Below, piece after piece: positions 1 through 9,487 of a DNA stretch of 64,000 nt. The DNA comes from Albibacillus kandeliae. GTDB lineage: Bacteria; Pseudomonadota; Alphaproteobacteria; Rhodobacterales; Rhodobacteraceae. The position numbers were made by a program, and so were the translations under genes. The stretch's first letter is position 1; every line of letters starts with the position of its first letter. The DNA is taken from NCBI RefSeq assembly GCF_003116585.1, contig NZ_QEHM01000003.1, forward strand, positions 110,916-174,915, read 5' to 3'. The notes under the pieces are model-generated. The model had not been told where the DNA came from. It was given only the letters and a program-made list of their open reading frames with translations, and did no database searches.

Positions 1-1179
1 CTGCATTGCCTCCAGCAGGTCGCGGGTCTGGAAGCCCACGCTTTCCAGCGCGGCACGGGCGAACTCCTCCGGCCCGGAGTTGCGGGTCAGGCCGAAGATG
101 GCGCCACGGCAGTCCGAGTTCCAGTAAGGTGCGCCGAGGCCGGTGAAGGCGGGCACCAGAACCACGTTTTGCCCCGCGTCAGCGCGTTCGGCCAGCCCCT
201 GCGTCTCGCCCGCGTCGCGGATCAGGCGCAGGCCGTCGCGCAGCCATTGCACCACTGCGCCGGCGATGAAGATCGACCCTTCCAGCGCGTAGGTCGGTTT
301 GCCCTCGAACTGGTAGGCGATGGTGGTGAGCAGCCGGTTCTGCGAGGTCACCGCCGTATCGCCGGTGTTCAGAAGGGCGAAGCAGCCGGTGCCATAGGTC
401 GATTTCATCATGCCGGGCTGGAAACAGGCCTGCCCCACCGTCGCGGCCTGCTGATCGCCCGCGATGCCGAGGATCGGGATCTCGCGACCGAACAGATCCG
501 GCCGCGTGGTTCCGAAGTCCGACGCGCAGTCGCGGACCTCGGGCAGCAGCGACATGGGAATGTCGAGCATTTCGCACAGCGTCCGGCTCCAGCGTCCTTT
601 GCGGATGTCGTAGAGCATGGTCCGCGCCGCGTTGGTCGCGTCGGTGACATGCGCCCTGCCGCCGGTCAGGTTCCAGACCAGCCAGCTGTCGACCGTGCCA
701 AAGGCCAGTTCGCCCGCCTCGGCCCGCGCCCGCGCGCCGTCGACGTTGTCGAGCAGCCAGCGCACCTTGGTCGCGCTGAAGTAGGGGTCGAGCAGCAGGC
801 CGGTCCGGTCGGTCACCGTGGCCTCGTGCCCTTCCTCCCGCAGCCTGCGGCACAGGTCCGAGGTTCGCCGGTCCTGCCAGACGATGGCCTTGTGGATCGG
901 CTTGCCGGTCTTGCGGTCCCAGATCAGCGTGGTTTCGCGCTGGTTGGTGATGCCGATGGCCGCGATCTCGGTCGCGGCGATACCGGCCTTCTCGATCACG
1001 CCCCGGCAGGTCGCCGCCGTGCTGGTCCAGAGGTCGCCCGCGTCATGTTCGACCCAGCCCGAGCGCGGGAAATGCTGGTCGAATTCCTCCTGCGAGACCG
1101 CGACCACGCGCAGTGCCGCGTCGAAGATCATCGCCCGGGTCGAGGTCGTCCCCTGGTCGATGGCGAGAACGTAGGTCAT
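1..1179 (-). CDS. glpK: Glycerol kinase, 3' end cut by window edge
   Basis: Phosphorylates glycerol to glycerol-3-phosphate with ATP in the cytosol (FGGY carbohydrate kinase family). The visible 393 codons begin [20 protein letters not shown], the N-terminal ATP-binding signature, and contain the substrate-region motif WQDRRT near residue 100 and [10 protein letters not shown] and STYGTG further on. The usual length is about 490-500 residues, so roughly the last 100 lie beyond base 1. The ATG at 1179 follows a strong GGAGGGGAGG ribosome site. It lies 69 bases downstream of glpD on the same strand, so the two probably form a glpDK operon under GlpR. Confidence 0.96.
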   Translation of the reverse strand, partial: MTYVLAIDQGTTSTRAMIFDAALRVVAVSQEEFDQHFPRSGWVEHDAGDLWTSTAATCRGVIEKAGIAATEIAAIGITNQRETTLIWDRKTGKPIHKAIVWQDRRTSDLCRRLREEGHEATVTDRTGLLLDPYFSATKVRWLLDNVDGARARAEAGELAFGTVDSWLVWNLTGGRAHVTDATNAARTMLYDIRKGRWSRTLCEMLDIPMSLLPEVRDCASDFGTTRPDLFGREIPILGIAGDQQAATVGQACFQPGMMKSTYGTGCFALLNTGDTAVTSQNRLLTTIAYQFEGKPTYALEGSIFIAGAVVQWLRDGLRLIRDAGETQGLAERADAGQNVVLVPAFTGLGAPYWNSDCRGAIFGLTRNSGPEEFARAALESVGFQTRDLLEAMQ

Positions 1180-1248
1180 GGTTCCTCCCCTCCGGTCCTT
1201 TGCCCGCACCCTGACCGATCGGCGGCAAAGGGTCGAGCCCCGGCGCGC

Positions 1249-2847
1249 TCAGCCCTGCCCGGTGACGACGGGGCCATGCCTGCGCATCCAGTCGGCCAGC
1301 GCCGCCGCCCCGCCAGCGTCGATGCGCAGTCCCAGCTTGCTGCGGCGCCAGAGGATGTCCTCGGCCGCGCGCGCAAACTCCTGTGTCATCAGCCAGCGCA
1401 CCTCGGCCTCGGTCAGGGTGGCACCGAAGTCGACGCCGAGGTCTTCGGCCCTGTCAGCGGTGCCCAGCACGCTCCATGCGTCGGTCCCGTAGGCGCGGAT
1501 CAGGCGGGTCGACCAGAAATCGGAGAGGAAGGGATAGTCCACCCGCAGCTTCTGCAGCAGGTCCGGCACCCCGGCCACGGTGAAATCTCCGCCGGGAAGC
1601 GCGACCCCGGCGGTCCACGGGCCCGGCAGGTCCGGCAGGTGGTGACCGACCTTTTCCAGCGCACTCTCGGCAAGGCGGCGGTAGGTGGTGATCTTGCCGC
1701 CGAACACGTTCAGCACGGGCGCGCCGCCCGTTGCGTCCACGCGCAGGGTGTAGTCCCGCGTCGCCGCCGTGGCAGAGCGCGCGCCATCGTCATAAAGCGG
1801 GCGCACCCCCGAATAGGTCCAGACGATATCGTCCCGCGTCAGTTGCCGCTTGAAGTACTGGTTGGCGAAATCGAGCAGGTAGGTCTGCTCGGCCTCGGTA
1901 CAGACCGGTTTCCGCTCGGGGTCGTCGTGGTCCGCGTCGGTGGTGCCGATCAGGGTGAAATCCTGCTCGTAGGGAATGGCAAAGATGATCCGCCCGTCGG
2001 TGCCCTGGAAGAAATAGCACTTGTCGTGATCGTAGAGGCGGCGGGTGACGATGTGGCTGCCCCGGACCAGCCGGACGCCCTCCTTGGTCTCCACGTGGAT
2101 GCGGTCGTGAATGATCTGCCCCACCCAGGGTCCACCTGCATTCACCAGCATCCGCGCCCGGTGCGTGCGGCTGGCGCCGCTGGCGGTGTCGCGGGTCTCG
2201 ATCTCCCAGAGGTCGTCCACCCGGTGCGCGGCGATCACCTCGGTCTGCACCATGACATCGGCGCCTCGCGCGACGGCGTCACGGGCATTGAGCGCGACCA
2301 GCCGGGCGTCGTCGACCCAGCAGTCGGAGTATTCGTAGGCCGTCTGGAACCGATCCTGAAGTGGCTGCCCCTCGGGCGATCCGGTCAGGTCCAATGTCTG
2401 CGTGCCCGGCAGGATCTTCCGCCCGCCGAGGTTGTCGTAGAGGAACAGGCCCATGCGGATGAGCCACGCCGGGCGCCGCCCTTTCATCCATGGCATCAGG
2501 CCGCCGAGCAGGCGGGAGACCGGCGTCTCGCTCTCGAAACGCATGTCGCGGTGATAGGGCAGGACAAAGCGCATCGGCCAGCTGATATGCGGCATCGCGC
2601 GGAGCAGCGTCTCGCGCTCGATCAGGGCCTCGCGGACCAGCCGCACCTCGAAGTATTCGAGGTAGCGCAGCCCGCCGTGAAACAGCTTGGTCGAAGCCGA
2701 GGAGGTCGCCGAGGCGAGGTCACCCTTCTCGGCCAGCCTGACCGACAGCCCGCGCCCTGCGGCGTCGCGGGCGATGCCGCAGCCGTTGATGCCGCCGCCG
2801 ATGATGAAGAGGTCGCAGATGTCCTCGTTGCCGGCCGACTGGGTCAC
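1249..2847 (-). CDS. glpD: Aerobic glycerol-3-phosphate dehydrogenase
   Basis: FAD-dependent, membrane-associated enzyme oxidising glycerol-3-phosphate to dihydroxyacetone phosphate and passing electrons to quinone. It has 532 residues, a normal length. The N-terminal FAD-binding loop DLFIIGGGINGCGIARDA is at about residues 11-28. The family segments SSASTKLFHGGLRYLE (residues 49-64) and GGKITTYRRLAE in the C-terminal half are present. The start is a GTG at 2847 with AGGAG six bases upstream. It is first in the glpDK unit and is transcribed divergently from glpR across a 274-base gap that holds operator-like repeats. Confidence 0.96.
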   Translation of the reverse strand: MTQSAGNEDICDLFIIGGGINGCGIARDAAGRGLSVRLAEKGDLASATSSASTKLFHGGLRYLEYFEVRLVREALIERETLLRAMPHISWPMRFVLPYHRDMRFESETPVSRLLGGLMPWMKGRRPAWLIRMGLFLYDNLGGRKILPGTQTLDLTGSPEGQPLQDRFQTAYEYSDCWVDDARLVALNARDAVARGADVMVQTEVIAAHRVDDLWEIETRDTASGASRTHRARMLVNAGGPWVGQIIHDRIHVETKEGVRLVRGSHIVTRRLYDHDKCYFFQGTDGRIIFAIPYEQDFTLIGTTDADHDDPERKPVCTEAEQTYLLDFANQYFKRQLTRDDIVWTYSGVRPLYDDGARSATAATRDYTLRVDATGGAPVLNVFGGKITTYRRLAESALEKVGHHLPDLPGPWTAGVALPGGDFTVAGVPDLLQKLRVDYPFLSDFWSTRLIRAYGTDAWSVLGTADRAEDLGVDFGATLTEAEVRWLMTQEFARAAEDILWRRSKLGLRIDAGGAAALADWMRRHGPVVTGQG

Positions 2848-2900
2848 GTCACGCTCCTGTTTTGCGCCATACCGCAGATATGCCCCAATGCGATCAAAAT

Positions 2901-2947
2901 GGAATAGGAAAATATTCGTTTTCTTTCGTTATTCCGGCATATTGCCG
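2901..2947. promoter_or_regulatory. Candidate GlpR operator/promoter region between glpD and glpR
   Basis: This AT-rich stretch in the divergent glpD/glpR spacer contains two TTCGTT hexamers exactly 10 bases apart (2915-2920 and 2925-2930), flanked by the inverted pair GGAATA (2901-2906) and TATTCC (2930-2935). The palindrome CGGCA-TAT-TGCCG follows at 2935-2947. Helically phased repeats in the shared promoter gap suit a DeoR-family repressor. Assignment to GlpR is inference. Confidence 0.4.
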
Positions 2948-3121
2948 ATCCCTATGCAATCTGGCGGTATTCCGGGGGCAGACCCCAGCCGAAGATCCGC
3001 AAAACCGCCCCTCTGCGGCGGTTTCGCTATGGTCTGAAACGGAAAGCATTCGCGCACGGGCGAAACGTCTTGTTCAGCGTATCCTCAGCGGCTAGGCAGG
3101 AGAAGCCGCCAGAGAACCACC

Positions 3122-3886
3122 ATGGTCCAGTCCTTTCGCCAGCCAGAAATCATCGAGATCGCCCGCCGCGAGGGCAAGGTCACGGTCGAGCGCCTGTCCG
3201 AGCACTTTGGCGTCACCCTGCAGACCATCCGCCGCGACCTGAGCGAACTGGCCGACAGCGGCAAGCTCGAACGCGTACACGGCGGGGCGATCCTGCCCTC
3301 GGGCACCGCCAATATCGGTTACGAAGAACGGCGCGGGCTGAACCAGGCGGCCAAGGTCGACATCGCGCGCGCCTGCGCGGCGGAACTGCCCGAGAACTGT
3401 TCGATCTTCCTCAACATCGGAACCACGACCGAAGCGGTCGCCGCCGAACTGCTGGGGCATCGCAACATCCTTGTGGTCACCAACAACATGAACGTGGCCA
3501 ACATCCTCGCCGGCAATCCCCATTGCCAGGTGATCGTCACCGGCGGCGCGCTGCGGCGCTCGGACGGCGGGCTGACCGGCGACCTGACGGTCGAGACCAT
3601 CCGCCGGTTCAAGTTCGATCACGCGGTGATCGGCTGTTCGGCGCTGGATCAGGAGGGCGACATTCTCGACTTCGACATTCAGGAAGTCGGGGTCAGCCGC
3701 ACCATCATCCGCCAGTCGCGGCAGGTGTTCCTTGTCGCCGACCACGCCAAGTTCCAGCGTAACGCCCCGGCGCGCATCGGCTCGCTGTCGGAAGTCGACG
3801 TGTTCTTTACCGACCGGCCCGTGCCGCCCGCCCTGCAGGACGCCTGCGAGGGCTGGGAAACCCGAGTGCGGGTCTGCGGCGGCTAG
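3122..3886 (+). CDS. glpR: DeoR-family transcriptional repressor, GlpR-like
   Basis: Probable repressor of glycerol-3-phosphate use, induced by glycerol-3-phosphate. It has 254 residues. Residues about 6-58 form the DeoR winged helix-turn-helix, with recognition helix VTLQTIRRDLSEL and wing GKLERVHGGAIL. The C-terminal DeoR sensor domain has the phosphate-loop-like segment NIGTTTEAVA, then NNMNVANIL and GGALRRSDGGLTG. It is divergent from glpDK. Its TAG overlaps the stop of the convergent FAD oxidoreductase gene by four bases. Family assignment is sure; the inducer is inferred from context. Confidence 0.92.
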   Translation: MVQSFRQPEIIEIARREGKVTVERLSEHFGVTLQTIRRDLSELADSGKLERVHGGAILPSGTANIGYEERRGLNQAAKVDIARACAAELPENCSIFLNIGTTTEAVAAELLGHRNILVVTNNMNVANILAGNPHCQVIVTGGALRRSDGGLTGDLTVETIRRFKFDHAVIGCSALDQEGDILDFDIQEVGVSRTIIRQSRQVFLVADHAKFQRNAPARIGSLSEVDVFFTDRPVPPALQDACEGWETRVRVCGG

Positions 3887-5202
3887 GCGACCTTCGCCCG
3901 CTCGTACTGGCGCCGGTCGCGCCAGCGGTACCAGGCCACGGCCGCCGGCAGGAACCACGGTTTGCCGGTATAGAGCGGACGGGTCGGGAACGGGAGGCCG
4001 TCGAAACCCGTCGCGCCGTCGGCCAGCCCGAGAACCTGCTGGCCCAGCCGCATCCCGAGATAGCTCGACAGCGAAACGCCGGAGCCGCAGTAGCCCATCG
4101 CGTAGTAGATGCCCTCGTGCACACCGACGTGGGGCAGTTCGTCGAAGGTATAGGCGACGGTGCCCATCCACGAATGCGAGATGCGATAGCCGCGCAGTTC
4201 CGGGAAGATCCGGCACATGTCCTCGTAGAGGCGCGGGCCGCTGACGGTGGGGGCGACCTCGCCAGCCGAGACGCGGCCGCCAAAGAGGATGCGGGTCCGG
4301 TCCGGCGAGGGCCGGTAGTAGTAGACCACCTTGCGGGTGTCCGAAATCACGCGGTTGGTGGGGCAGAGCCGGTCCATCAGCTCCTTCGGGAGCGGTTCGG
4401 TCGCGATGATGTAGCTGCCGATGGGGATGACGCGGCGCTGCATCCACGGGGTCAGCCCGGTGGTATAGCCGTTCGTCGCCACGATGACCTTGTCCGCGAT
4501 GATGCTGCCGCGCTCGGAGGACACCACGAAGCTGTCGCCGTCACGGGCGATCGACGTCACCTTGCACTGCCCGTGCACCTGGACCTTTGCCTCGATGGCC
4601 CGGCGCAGCAGGCCGCGGTGATAGCGGCCGGGGTCGAGCGAGGCGTGGTCGGGGAACACCAGCCCGCCGTGGTACATGTCGGTGCCGAGTTCATCGTGCT
4701 GCTCGGCGCGGGTAACGGGATGCGCGGTGATCCCTTCGCGCTTCAGCGTCTCGACCTCGGTCAGCTGTTCGCGGAACTTCTCTGGCGAATGGGCCGCGTG
4801 GAACCGGCCCACGAGAGAAAAGGCGCAGTCGATCTTCTCGTCGGCGATGCGTTCGCCGATCCAGCGCAGCGCGGTCTTGCCCTCGTCGCGGATCGCCTTC
4901 GCGCGCTCAGCCCCGTGCTTGGCCGCAAGGGCCGCGAGCGAGGGCTTGATGCTGGTGCTGATCTGGCCGCCGTTCCGCGTGCTGCACCCGAAGCCGGGGG
5001 TGCCAGCCTCCAGCACAACGGTCTCGCGCCCGCCGCGCGCGCATTCCAGTGCCGCGTTCAGCCCGGTATAGCCCGAGCCGACGATGACGACATCGGCCCG
5101 CGACGGCAGGGGCTTCACCTCTGCGACCGGGGCGGACACCCCGTCCAGCCAGTAGGGACGGTCTGTCCAGTCCGGCATCCAGATATCCGCGCGCTCCGTC
5201 AT
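3883..5202 (-). CDS. FAD-dependent oxidoreductase, PuuB/DAO family
   Basis: Predicted flavin amine/amino-acid oxidase of the DAO family, about 439 residues. Residues about 38-66 carry the Rossmann FAD motif ADVVIVGSGYTGLNAALECA. STRNGGQIS follows near 80, typical of the gamma-glutamylputrescine oxidase (PuuB/OoxB) branch, and the C-terminal segment MGYCGSGVSLSSYLG suits the second FAD contact. ATG 5202 is preferred over GTG 5208 because AGGGG sits eight bases before it and only two bases before the GTG. The substrate is not evident: the glutamine-synthetase-like and amidotransferase genes that could form a Puu-like route lie 40 kb away. Confidence 0.85.
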   Translation of the reverse strand: MTERADIWMPDWTDRPYWLDGVSAPVAEVKPLPSRADVVIVGSGYTGLNAALECARGGRETVVLEAGTPGFGCSTRNGGQISTSIKPSLAALAAKHGAERAKAIRDEGKTALRWIGERIADEKIDCAFSLVGRFHAAHSPEKFREQLTEVETLKREGITAHPVTRAEQHDELGTDMYHGGLVFPDHASLDPGRYHRGLLRRAIEAKVQVHGQCKVTSIARDGDSFVVSSERGSIIADKVIVATNGYTTGLTPWMQRRVIPIGSYIIATEPLPKELMDRLCPTNRVISDTRKVVYYYRPSPDRTRILFGGRVSAGEVAPTVSGPRLYEDMCRIFPELRGYRISHSWMGTVAYTFDELPHVGVHEGIYYAMGYCGSGVSLSSYLGMRLGQQVLGLADGATGFDGLPFPTRPLYTGKPWFLPAAVAWYRWRDRRQYERAKVA

Positions 5203-5326
5203 CGGCACTTCCCCTTGCTGCGGCGCCCGGACAATCGGAGCGCCCCGCGCCGGACGTTAACCGAAACCCGCAGTTGGGCAAGAGCGCGTGCAGCGCCTCC
5301 GCGAAAGGGAGGTGCGAGAGGAGCGC

Positions 5327-6571
5327 CTATGCCTGTTCCGTCGCCAACGCCAGTCCGTCGACCACTGCCGTGAAGGCCTCGGAATAGCGCTGCTCGGCAC
5401 CGGGGCAGAGCGCGCGCATGCCATCCGACACCATGTTCATCAGGCTGGAGCCACCGACGAGGATGACAGTGCCCACCTGCGCGGGGCTGATCCCGGCGGC
5501 CTGCAGGGTCTCGGCCGCGGCCTCGGACAGGGGCGCGCGGTAGGTTTCGAGCGCCGCATCGAGCGAGTCGCCGTCGATGGGTGCCGAGAGGCGCGGCGCG
5601 ATCTGGGCCATGCCGATGCGGGCCCCGGCCCGGTTGGCATTGGCTGCGATCTTGCCCTCCTCGACCGAGAAGGCGAGGTCGTGGCCAAGTTCGTCGCCCA
5701 GCACCTTTTCAAGCCGCCGCATCGCCGGCGCGTCGACCGCCAGCCGCACCATGTCGGCCACCGCAGACAGGGTCTCACGCGTGTAGAGGAAGGGGATCTT
5801 GGCCCAGGTCGAGAGGTCCATGTAGATCGCGCGCGGCACCGGCAGAAGGCCCTCTCCGAAATCGCGGCGCAGCTCTCCGCCCAGACCCAGCAGCGGCATC
5901 GCGTGGCTCATGGACACTGCGTGGTCGAAATCCGTACCGCCCAGCCGGATGCCGTGGCTGGCGAGGATCCGCGGGCGACCGTTCTCGGTGCGGAACACCG
6001 AGAAGTCCGAGGTTCCGCCGCCGATGTCGACGATCAGGCCGATGTCGCCCGCTGTGCCAAGGCCGTGACTGGCCAGCGCGGCGGCCTCGGGTTCGAACAG
6101 GAACTCGACGCTCTCGAACCCGGCGGCGTGGTAGCAGGCCCGCAGGTCGGCCTCGGCCCGCGCGTCGCGTTCCGGGTCGGCGGTGTGGAAGTGGACCGGC
6201 CGCCCCGACAGGACCCGCGAAAAGCGCTCGCCCGTTTCGGCCTCGGCACGGGACTTGAGCGCGACGAGAAAGGCGGTGACGGTATCGGCGAGGGTGCGGC
6301 GCTTGCCCTCGATGCGGCGCGTCTCGTGGAAAAGCGAGGTGCCGAGCACCGATTTCAGCGCCCGCATGTAGCGCCCTTCCTCTCCCGCGATCAGTGCGTC
6401 CGATGCCGCGGCGCCGATGCGCATGACCCCGGCGTCGGCGGGAAAGAACACCGCCGTGGGCAGGGTTTCCGAGCCTTCCTCGATGGCGATGCGGCAGGGG
6501 CGGCCATCCTGCAGAACAGCGGCGGCGGTGTTCGAGGTGCCGAAATCGACGGCAAGCGTGGGGGCAGTCAT
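5327..6571 (-). CDS. Hsp70-family ATPase, YegD-like
   Basis: Short Hsp70/actin-fold ATPase of 414 residues, resembling YegD, which lacks the canonical C-terminal substrate-binding domain. The phosphate-1 motif TLAVDFGTSNTAAAVLQ is at residues 5-21, the phosphate-2 motif LIVDIGGGTSDFSVF lies mid-protein, and the adenosine motif VILVGGSSLMNMV is near the C terminus. The start at ATG 6571 has GAGGAGG upstream; an upstream extension to 6700 lacks family sequence. It is a single gene between two unrelated units. Its client is unknown. ATPase fold is certain, role is not. Confidence 0.88.
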   Translation of the reverse strand: MTAPTLAVDFGTSNTAAAVLQDGRPCRIAIEEGSETLPTAVFFPADAGVMRIGAAASDALIAGEEGRYMRALKSVLGTSLFHETRRIEGKRRTLADTVTAFLVALKSRAEAETGERFSRVLSGRPVHFHTADPERDARAEADLRACYHAAGFESVEFLFEPEAAALASHGLGTAGDIGLIVDIGGGTSDFSVFRTENGRPRILASHGIRLGGTDFDHAVSMSHAMPLLGLGGELRRDFGEGLLPVPRAIYMDLSTWAKIPFLYTRETLSAVADMVRLAVDAPAMRRLEKVLGDELGHDLAFSVEEGKIAANANRAGARIGMAQIAPRLSAPIDGDSLDAALETYRAPLSEAAAETLQAAGISPAQVGTVILVGGSSLMNMVSDGMRALCPGAEQRYSEAFTAVVDGLALATEQA

Positions 6572-6872
6572 GGCGGGCCTCCTCGGTGCGGGAAAGCCTG
6601 CGCTGCTAGCCGGTTCCCGGAGGGCGTGCAAGCCCAATGACCAGCCCCGTCGTGGTCCGGATGATAGACGGCCCGTTCCTATCGGCGACTTTGGTGCCAT
6701 CCCGCGTCATCCGGTGACGCAAAACAGCCAGAGAATGCCGGAACGCGCCTTGCCGGGCGAGGCGATCGCGGAAAGTATCCGGCCAAACCGAGACAGAGTC
6801 CGCATCCCGGTCCCGAAACGCATCGTCCGGCCGGAAACCGACCGGACCAACAGCAAGAAGAACCCGATCTCC

Positions 6873-7757
6873 ATGACAAAATACGCCCTGACCGTAAAAT
6901 GCCCCTCCCGCCGTGGGATCGTCGCCGCCATCTCGACCTTCCTCGCCGAGAAGGGCTGCAACATCACCGACAGCTCTCAGTTCGATGACCCGGGTACCGG
7001 CAACTTCTTCATGCGCACCAGTTTCGTGAGCGAGACGGGCACGACGATGGCCGAACTGCAGGAGGCTCTCACTCCTGTCGCCGAGACGTTCGAGATGGAC
7101 TATGCCTTCCATGACGAGGCCGCCAAGATGAAGGTGGTGATCATGGTCTCGCGCTTCGGGCACTGCCTGAACGACCTGCTCTACCGGACCCGCATCGGTG
7201 CCCTGCCGATCGAGATCGTCGCCGTGATCTCGAACCACATGGACTACCAGAAGGTCGTGGTGAACCAGGACATCCCGTTCCACTGCATCAAGGTGACGCC
7301 CGCCAACAAGCCCGAGGCCGAGGCCGCCATCATGCGGGTTGTCGAGGAGGCCGGGGCCGAACTGATCGTGCTGGCGCGCTACATGCAGATCCTGAGCGAC
7401 GAGATGTGCCAGAAGATGTCGGGGCGGATCATCAACATCCACCACTCGTTCCTGCCCTCGTTCAAGGGTGCGAACCCCTACAAGCAGGCCTTCGAGAAGG
7501 GCGTGAAGCTGATCGGCGCCACCTCGCACTACGTGACCGCCGACCTCGACGAGGGCCCGATCATCGAACAGGACGTGGTGCGCATCACCCACGCCCAGAG
7601 CGCCAACGACTACGTGAGCCTTGGCCGCGACGTGGAATCCTCGGTGCTGTCGCGCGCGATCCACGCGCACATCCACCACCGCGTGTTCCTGAACGGCAAC
7701 AAGACCGTCGTGTTCCCGGCCTCGCCCGGCTCCTACGCCTCCGAGCGCATGGGCTGA
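6873..7757 (+). CDS. purU: Formyltetrahydrofolate deformylase
   Basis: Hydrolyses 10-formyl-tetrahydrofolate to formate and tetrahydrofolate, balancing one-carbon pools. It has 294 residues, a typical PurU length. An N-terminal ACT domain covers about residues 1-80, starting MTKYALTVKCPSRRGIVAAI. The formyltransferase domain follows, with NIHHSFLPSFKGANPYKQA and SHYVTADLDEGPIIEQD carrying the conserved His and Asp. The reading frame is open to 6417, but homology begins at ATG 6873. A strong Rho-independent terminator follows at 7782. Confidence 0.95.
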   Translation: MTKYALTVKCPSRRGIVAAISTFLAEKGCNITDSSQFDDPGTGNFFMRTSFVSETGTTMAELQEALTPVAETFEMDYAFHDEAAKMKVVIMVSRFGHCLNDLLYRTRIGALPIEIVAVISNHMDYQKVVVNQDIPFHCIKVTPANKPEAEAAIMRVVEEAGAELIVLARYMQILSDEMCQKMSGRIINIHHSFLPSFKGANPYKQAFEKGVKLIGATSHYVTADLDEGPIIEQDVVRITHAQSANDYVSLGRDVESSVLSRAIHAHIHHRVFLNGNKTVVFPASPGSYASERMG

Positions 7758-7781
7758 GGCCGCCCCGAAGGGCAGAACAGG

Positions 7782-7816
7782 AAGGGCGGCACCGCAACGT
7801 GCCGCCCTTTTCCTTT
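7782..7816 (+). terminator. Rho-independent terminator after purU
   Basis: An 11-base perfect stem AAGGGCGGCAC (7782-7792) pairs with GTGCCGCCCTT (7799-7809) around a six-base loop. The T-rich tail TTTCCTTT follows. It lies 24 bases after the purU stop. Confidence 0.88.
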
Positions 7817-7953
7817 GCCCGTCAGGCGGGCCAGGTCGCGTGAGTTTTTGCCTTCCCCTGTGGCGCGATATTGCCTAGGACTCGGCCAAACGGCAGCCCG
7901 GCACGGCAATGGCCCAGCAACCGAGACATGCAACGGATTGCCGAGGAACCGCC

Positions 7954-9018
7954 ATGACCATCCATTCCGCCTCTGCCCGGCTCGACGGCGCAGATCCCGC
8001 CGACATCATCGCGCGGGTCGGCGCGGGCCTCGACCAGATGGATCAGCCCTATCGGGCCGACCCCGCGCAATGGCTCGACTACGACACCGGGATTGGCCTG
8101 ATCCGGCTGCGGTCGAGCGATGGCGGGCTTGCCATCGACCTCGAAGCCGACAGCGCTGGCAACCTGCACATGCTGCGCGAGGGGATCACCTGGCAGCTCG
8201 ACCAGCTGGGTCTGCCCGAGCAGGCCGCGCTCGACTGGGCTGACGCGCCCGACGCCGAACGGCATCCGCCGAACTTCCGCGTGGCGACCGTGCTGGCCAA
8301 GTCGCGCATCGGCGCCAGCTTCATCCGTCTGCGCCTCGCCGCGCCGGACCTTGAGGACTTCGCCCGCTCCGGCCTGCATTACCGCCTGCTGCTGCCGCCC
8401 GCCCGCCGCGACCCGAAATGGCCGGTGATCGGTGCCAACGGGCGGACCCTCTGGCCCGAGGGCGAGGATGCGCTGCACACCCCGGCCTATACGATCCGGG
8501 CCATCGACGCCGAGCGTGGCCACTTCGACACAGATATCCTGATCCACGGGCGCGGCCCGACCTGCGCCTGGGCCGAAACGGTCGAGGAAGGCGCCATCGT
8601 CGGACTCAGCGGGCCCGGCGGCGGCTGGCTTCCGGAGGGGCGCAAGCTGACCCTGCTGGGAGACGAAACCGCCCTGCCCGCCATCGCCCGCATCCTCGAA
8701 AGCTGTGCGCCCGACACCGTCGGAGAGGCGCTGATCCAGGTAGATGGAGAAGGGGATATCCAGCCGCTGGCGGCGCCCGAGGGTATCACGGTGACATGGC
8801 TGCTGCGCGGGCGCGATCCGGAACTCTCCGACGCGCTGGAGGCGCTGACGCTGCCCGAGGGCGAGGGCCGGTTCGCGTGGTTCGCTGCCGAGAAATCGCA
8901 GGCCGACCGCGCCCGCAAGTACCTGCGCGGCAAGGCCGGGTTCGACCGCAAGGAGGTCTACATCGCAGCCTATTGGGTCAACACCGACGGCGCGGACGAC
9001 CTCAGCGGCGATAGATAA
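7954..9018 (+). CDS. Siderophore-interacting protein, FAD/NAD(P)H ferric reductase type
   Basis: Predicted cytosolic reductase that releases iron from ferric siderophores, 354 residues. The N-terminal ~90 residues resemble DUF2218, often fused in alphaproteobacterial members. From about residue 105 (PPNFRVATVLAKSRIGASFIRLRL) the FAD-binding domain begins, followed by an SIP-type NAD(P)H domain with LLGDETALPAIARIL and a C-terminal EVYIAAYWVNTDG close, where relatives commonly have a YW motif. The FAD motif RxYT reads PAYT here, so the usual Arg is Pro. ATG 7954 is preferred over open frame back to 7909. The 3' end overlaps the convergent methyltransferase gene by 17 bases. Confidence 0.85.
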   Translation: MTIHSASARLDGADPADIIARVGAGLDQMDQPYRADPAQWLDYDTGIGLIRLRSSDGGLAIDLEADSAGNLHMLREGITWQLDQLGLPEQAALDWADAPDAERHPPNFRVATVLAKSRIGASFIRLRLAAPDLEDFARSGLHYRLLLPPARRDPKWPVIGANGRTLWPEGEDALHTPAYTIRAIDAERGHFDTDILIHGRGPTCAWAETVEEGAIVGLSGPGGGWLPEGRKLTLLGDETALPAIARILESCAPDTVGEALIQVDGEGDIQPLAAPEGITVTWLLRGRDPELSDALEALTLPEGEGRFAWFAAEKSQADRARKYLRGKAGFDRKEVYIAAYWVNTDGADDLSGDR

Positions 9019-9487
9019 AGCAGCGCCCCTCGACAGCCCCCGACGGCAGCGGCAGTTCGACAAGGCTGTCGAAGTACATCCGGTCGCTCGACACCATCAG
9101 CCCGCCCGGCGCCAGCAGCGGTTCGACCAGCGGCGAGATGAGGCGGGCGAAATCGTCGTTCTTGGCCCGGTTGTGCCCGCCGAGGTCCGCGTGGACGAGG
9201 CTCGCCACCGGGCCGAAGCGGCGCAGCGCGGCGGGCAGTGTCTCGGTCACGTCGCCGAGGATCTGCATTGGCTCGGGCGGCGTGGAATCCGGGTGCGAGG
9301 CAATCGCACGCTCGAAGACGTAGATATCACGCCCCCGGATGCGTTCGAGCATGTGGTGATAGGTGCGGCCATTGCCGAGGCCCAGTTCGAACACCGGCCC
9401 CTCCATCGCGGCGGTCGCCTCGATCGAGGCATCGAGGCAGGCACGTTGAGAGACCATCCGGTCGATGAAAAGATCAAGACGGCTCAT
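9002..9487 (-). CDS. Small class I SAM-dependent methyltransferase
   Basis: A 161-residue predicted methyltransferase. MSRLDLFIDRMVSQRACLD opens the protein, and VFELGLGNGRTYHHMLERI (about residues 32-50) is the glycine-rich SAM-binding motif I. An acidic residue in IYVFER ends the next strand. It is clearly paralogous to the protein at 25042-25518 over its whole length (shared SRLD, QR, ELGLGNGRTY-like, HP..PPE and PGGL..S blocks). I recall this as a small alphaproteobacterial family (possibly Pfam Methyltransf_17), not checked. ATG 9487 has AGGGAG upstream. The substrate is unknown. Confidence 0.78.
   Translation of the reverse strand: MSRLDLFIDRMVSQRACLDASIEATAAMEGPVFELGLGNGRTYHHMLERIRGRDIYVFERAIASHPDSTPPEPMQILGDVTETLPAALRRFGPVASLVHADLGGHNRAKNDDFARLISPLVEPLLAPGGLMVSSDRMYFDSLVELPLPSGAVEGRCFIYRR

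Noticed and set aside
169-2907. A very long plus-strand open frame over glpK and glpD
   Set aside because: It is antisense to two clearly recognised enzymes, and its translation is low-complexity His/Gly/Arg-rich with no domain.
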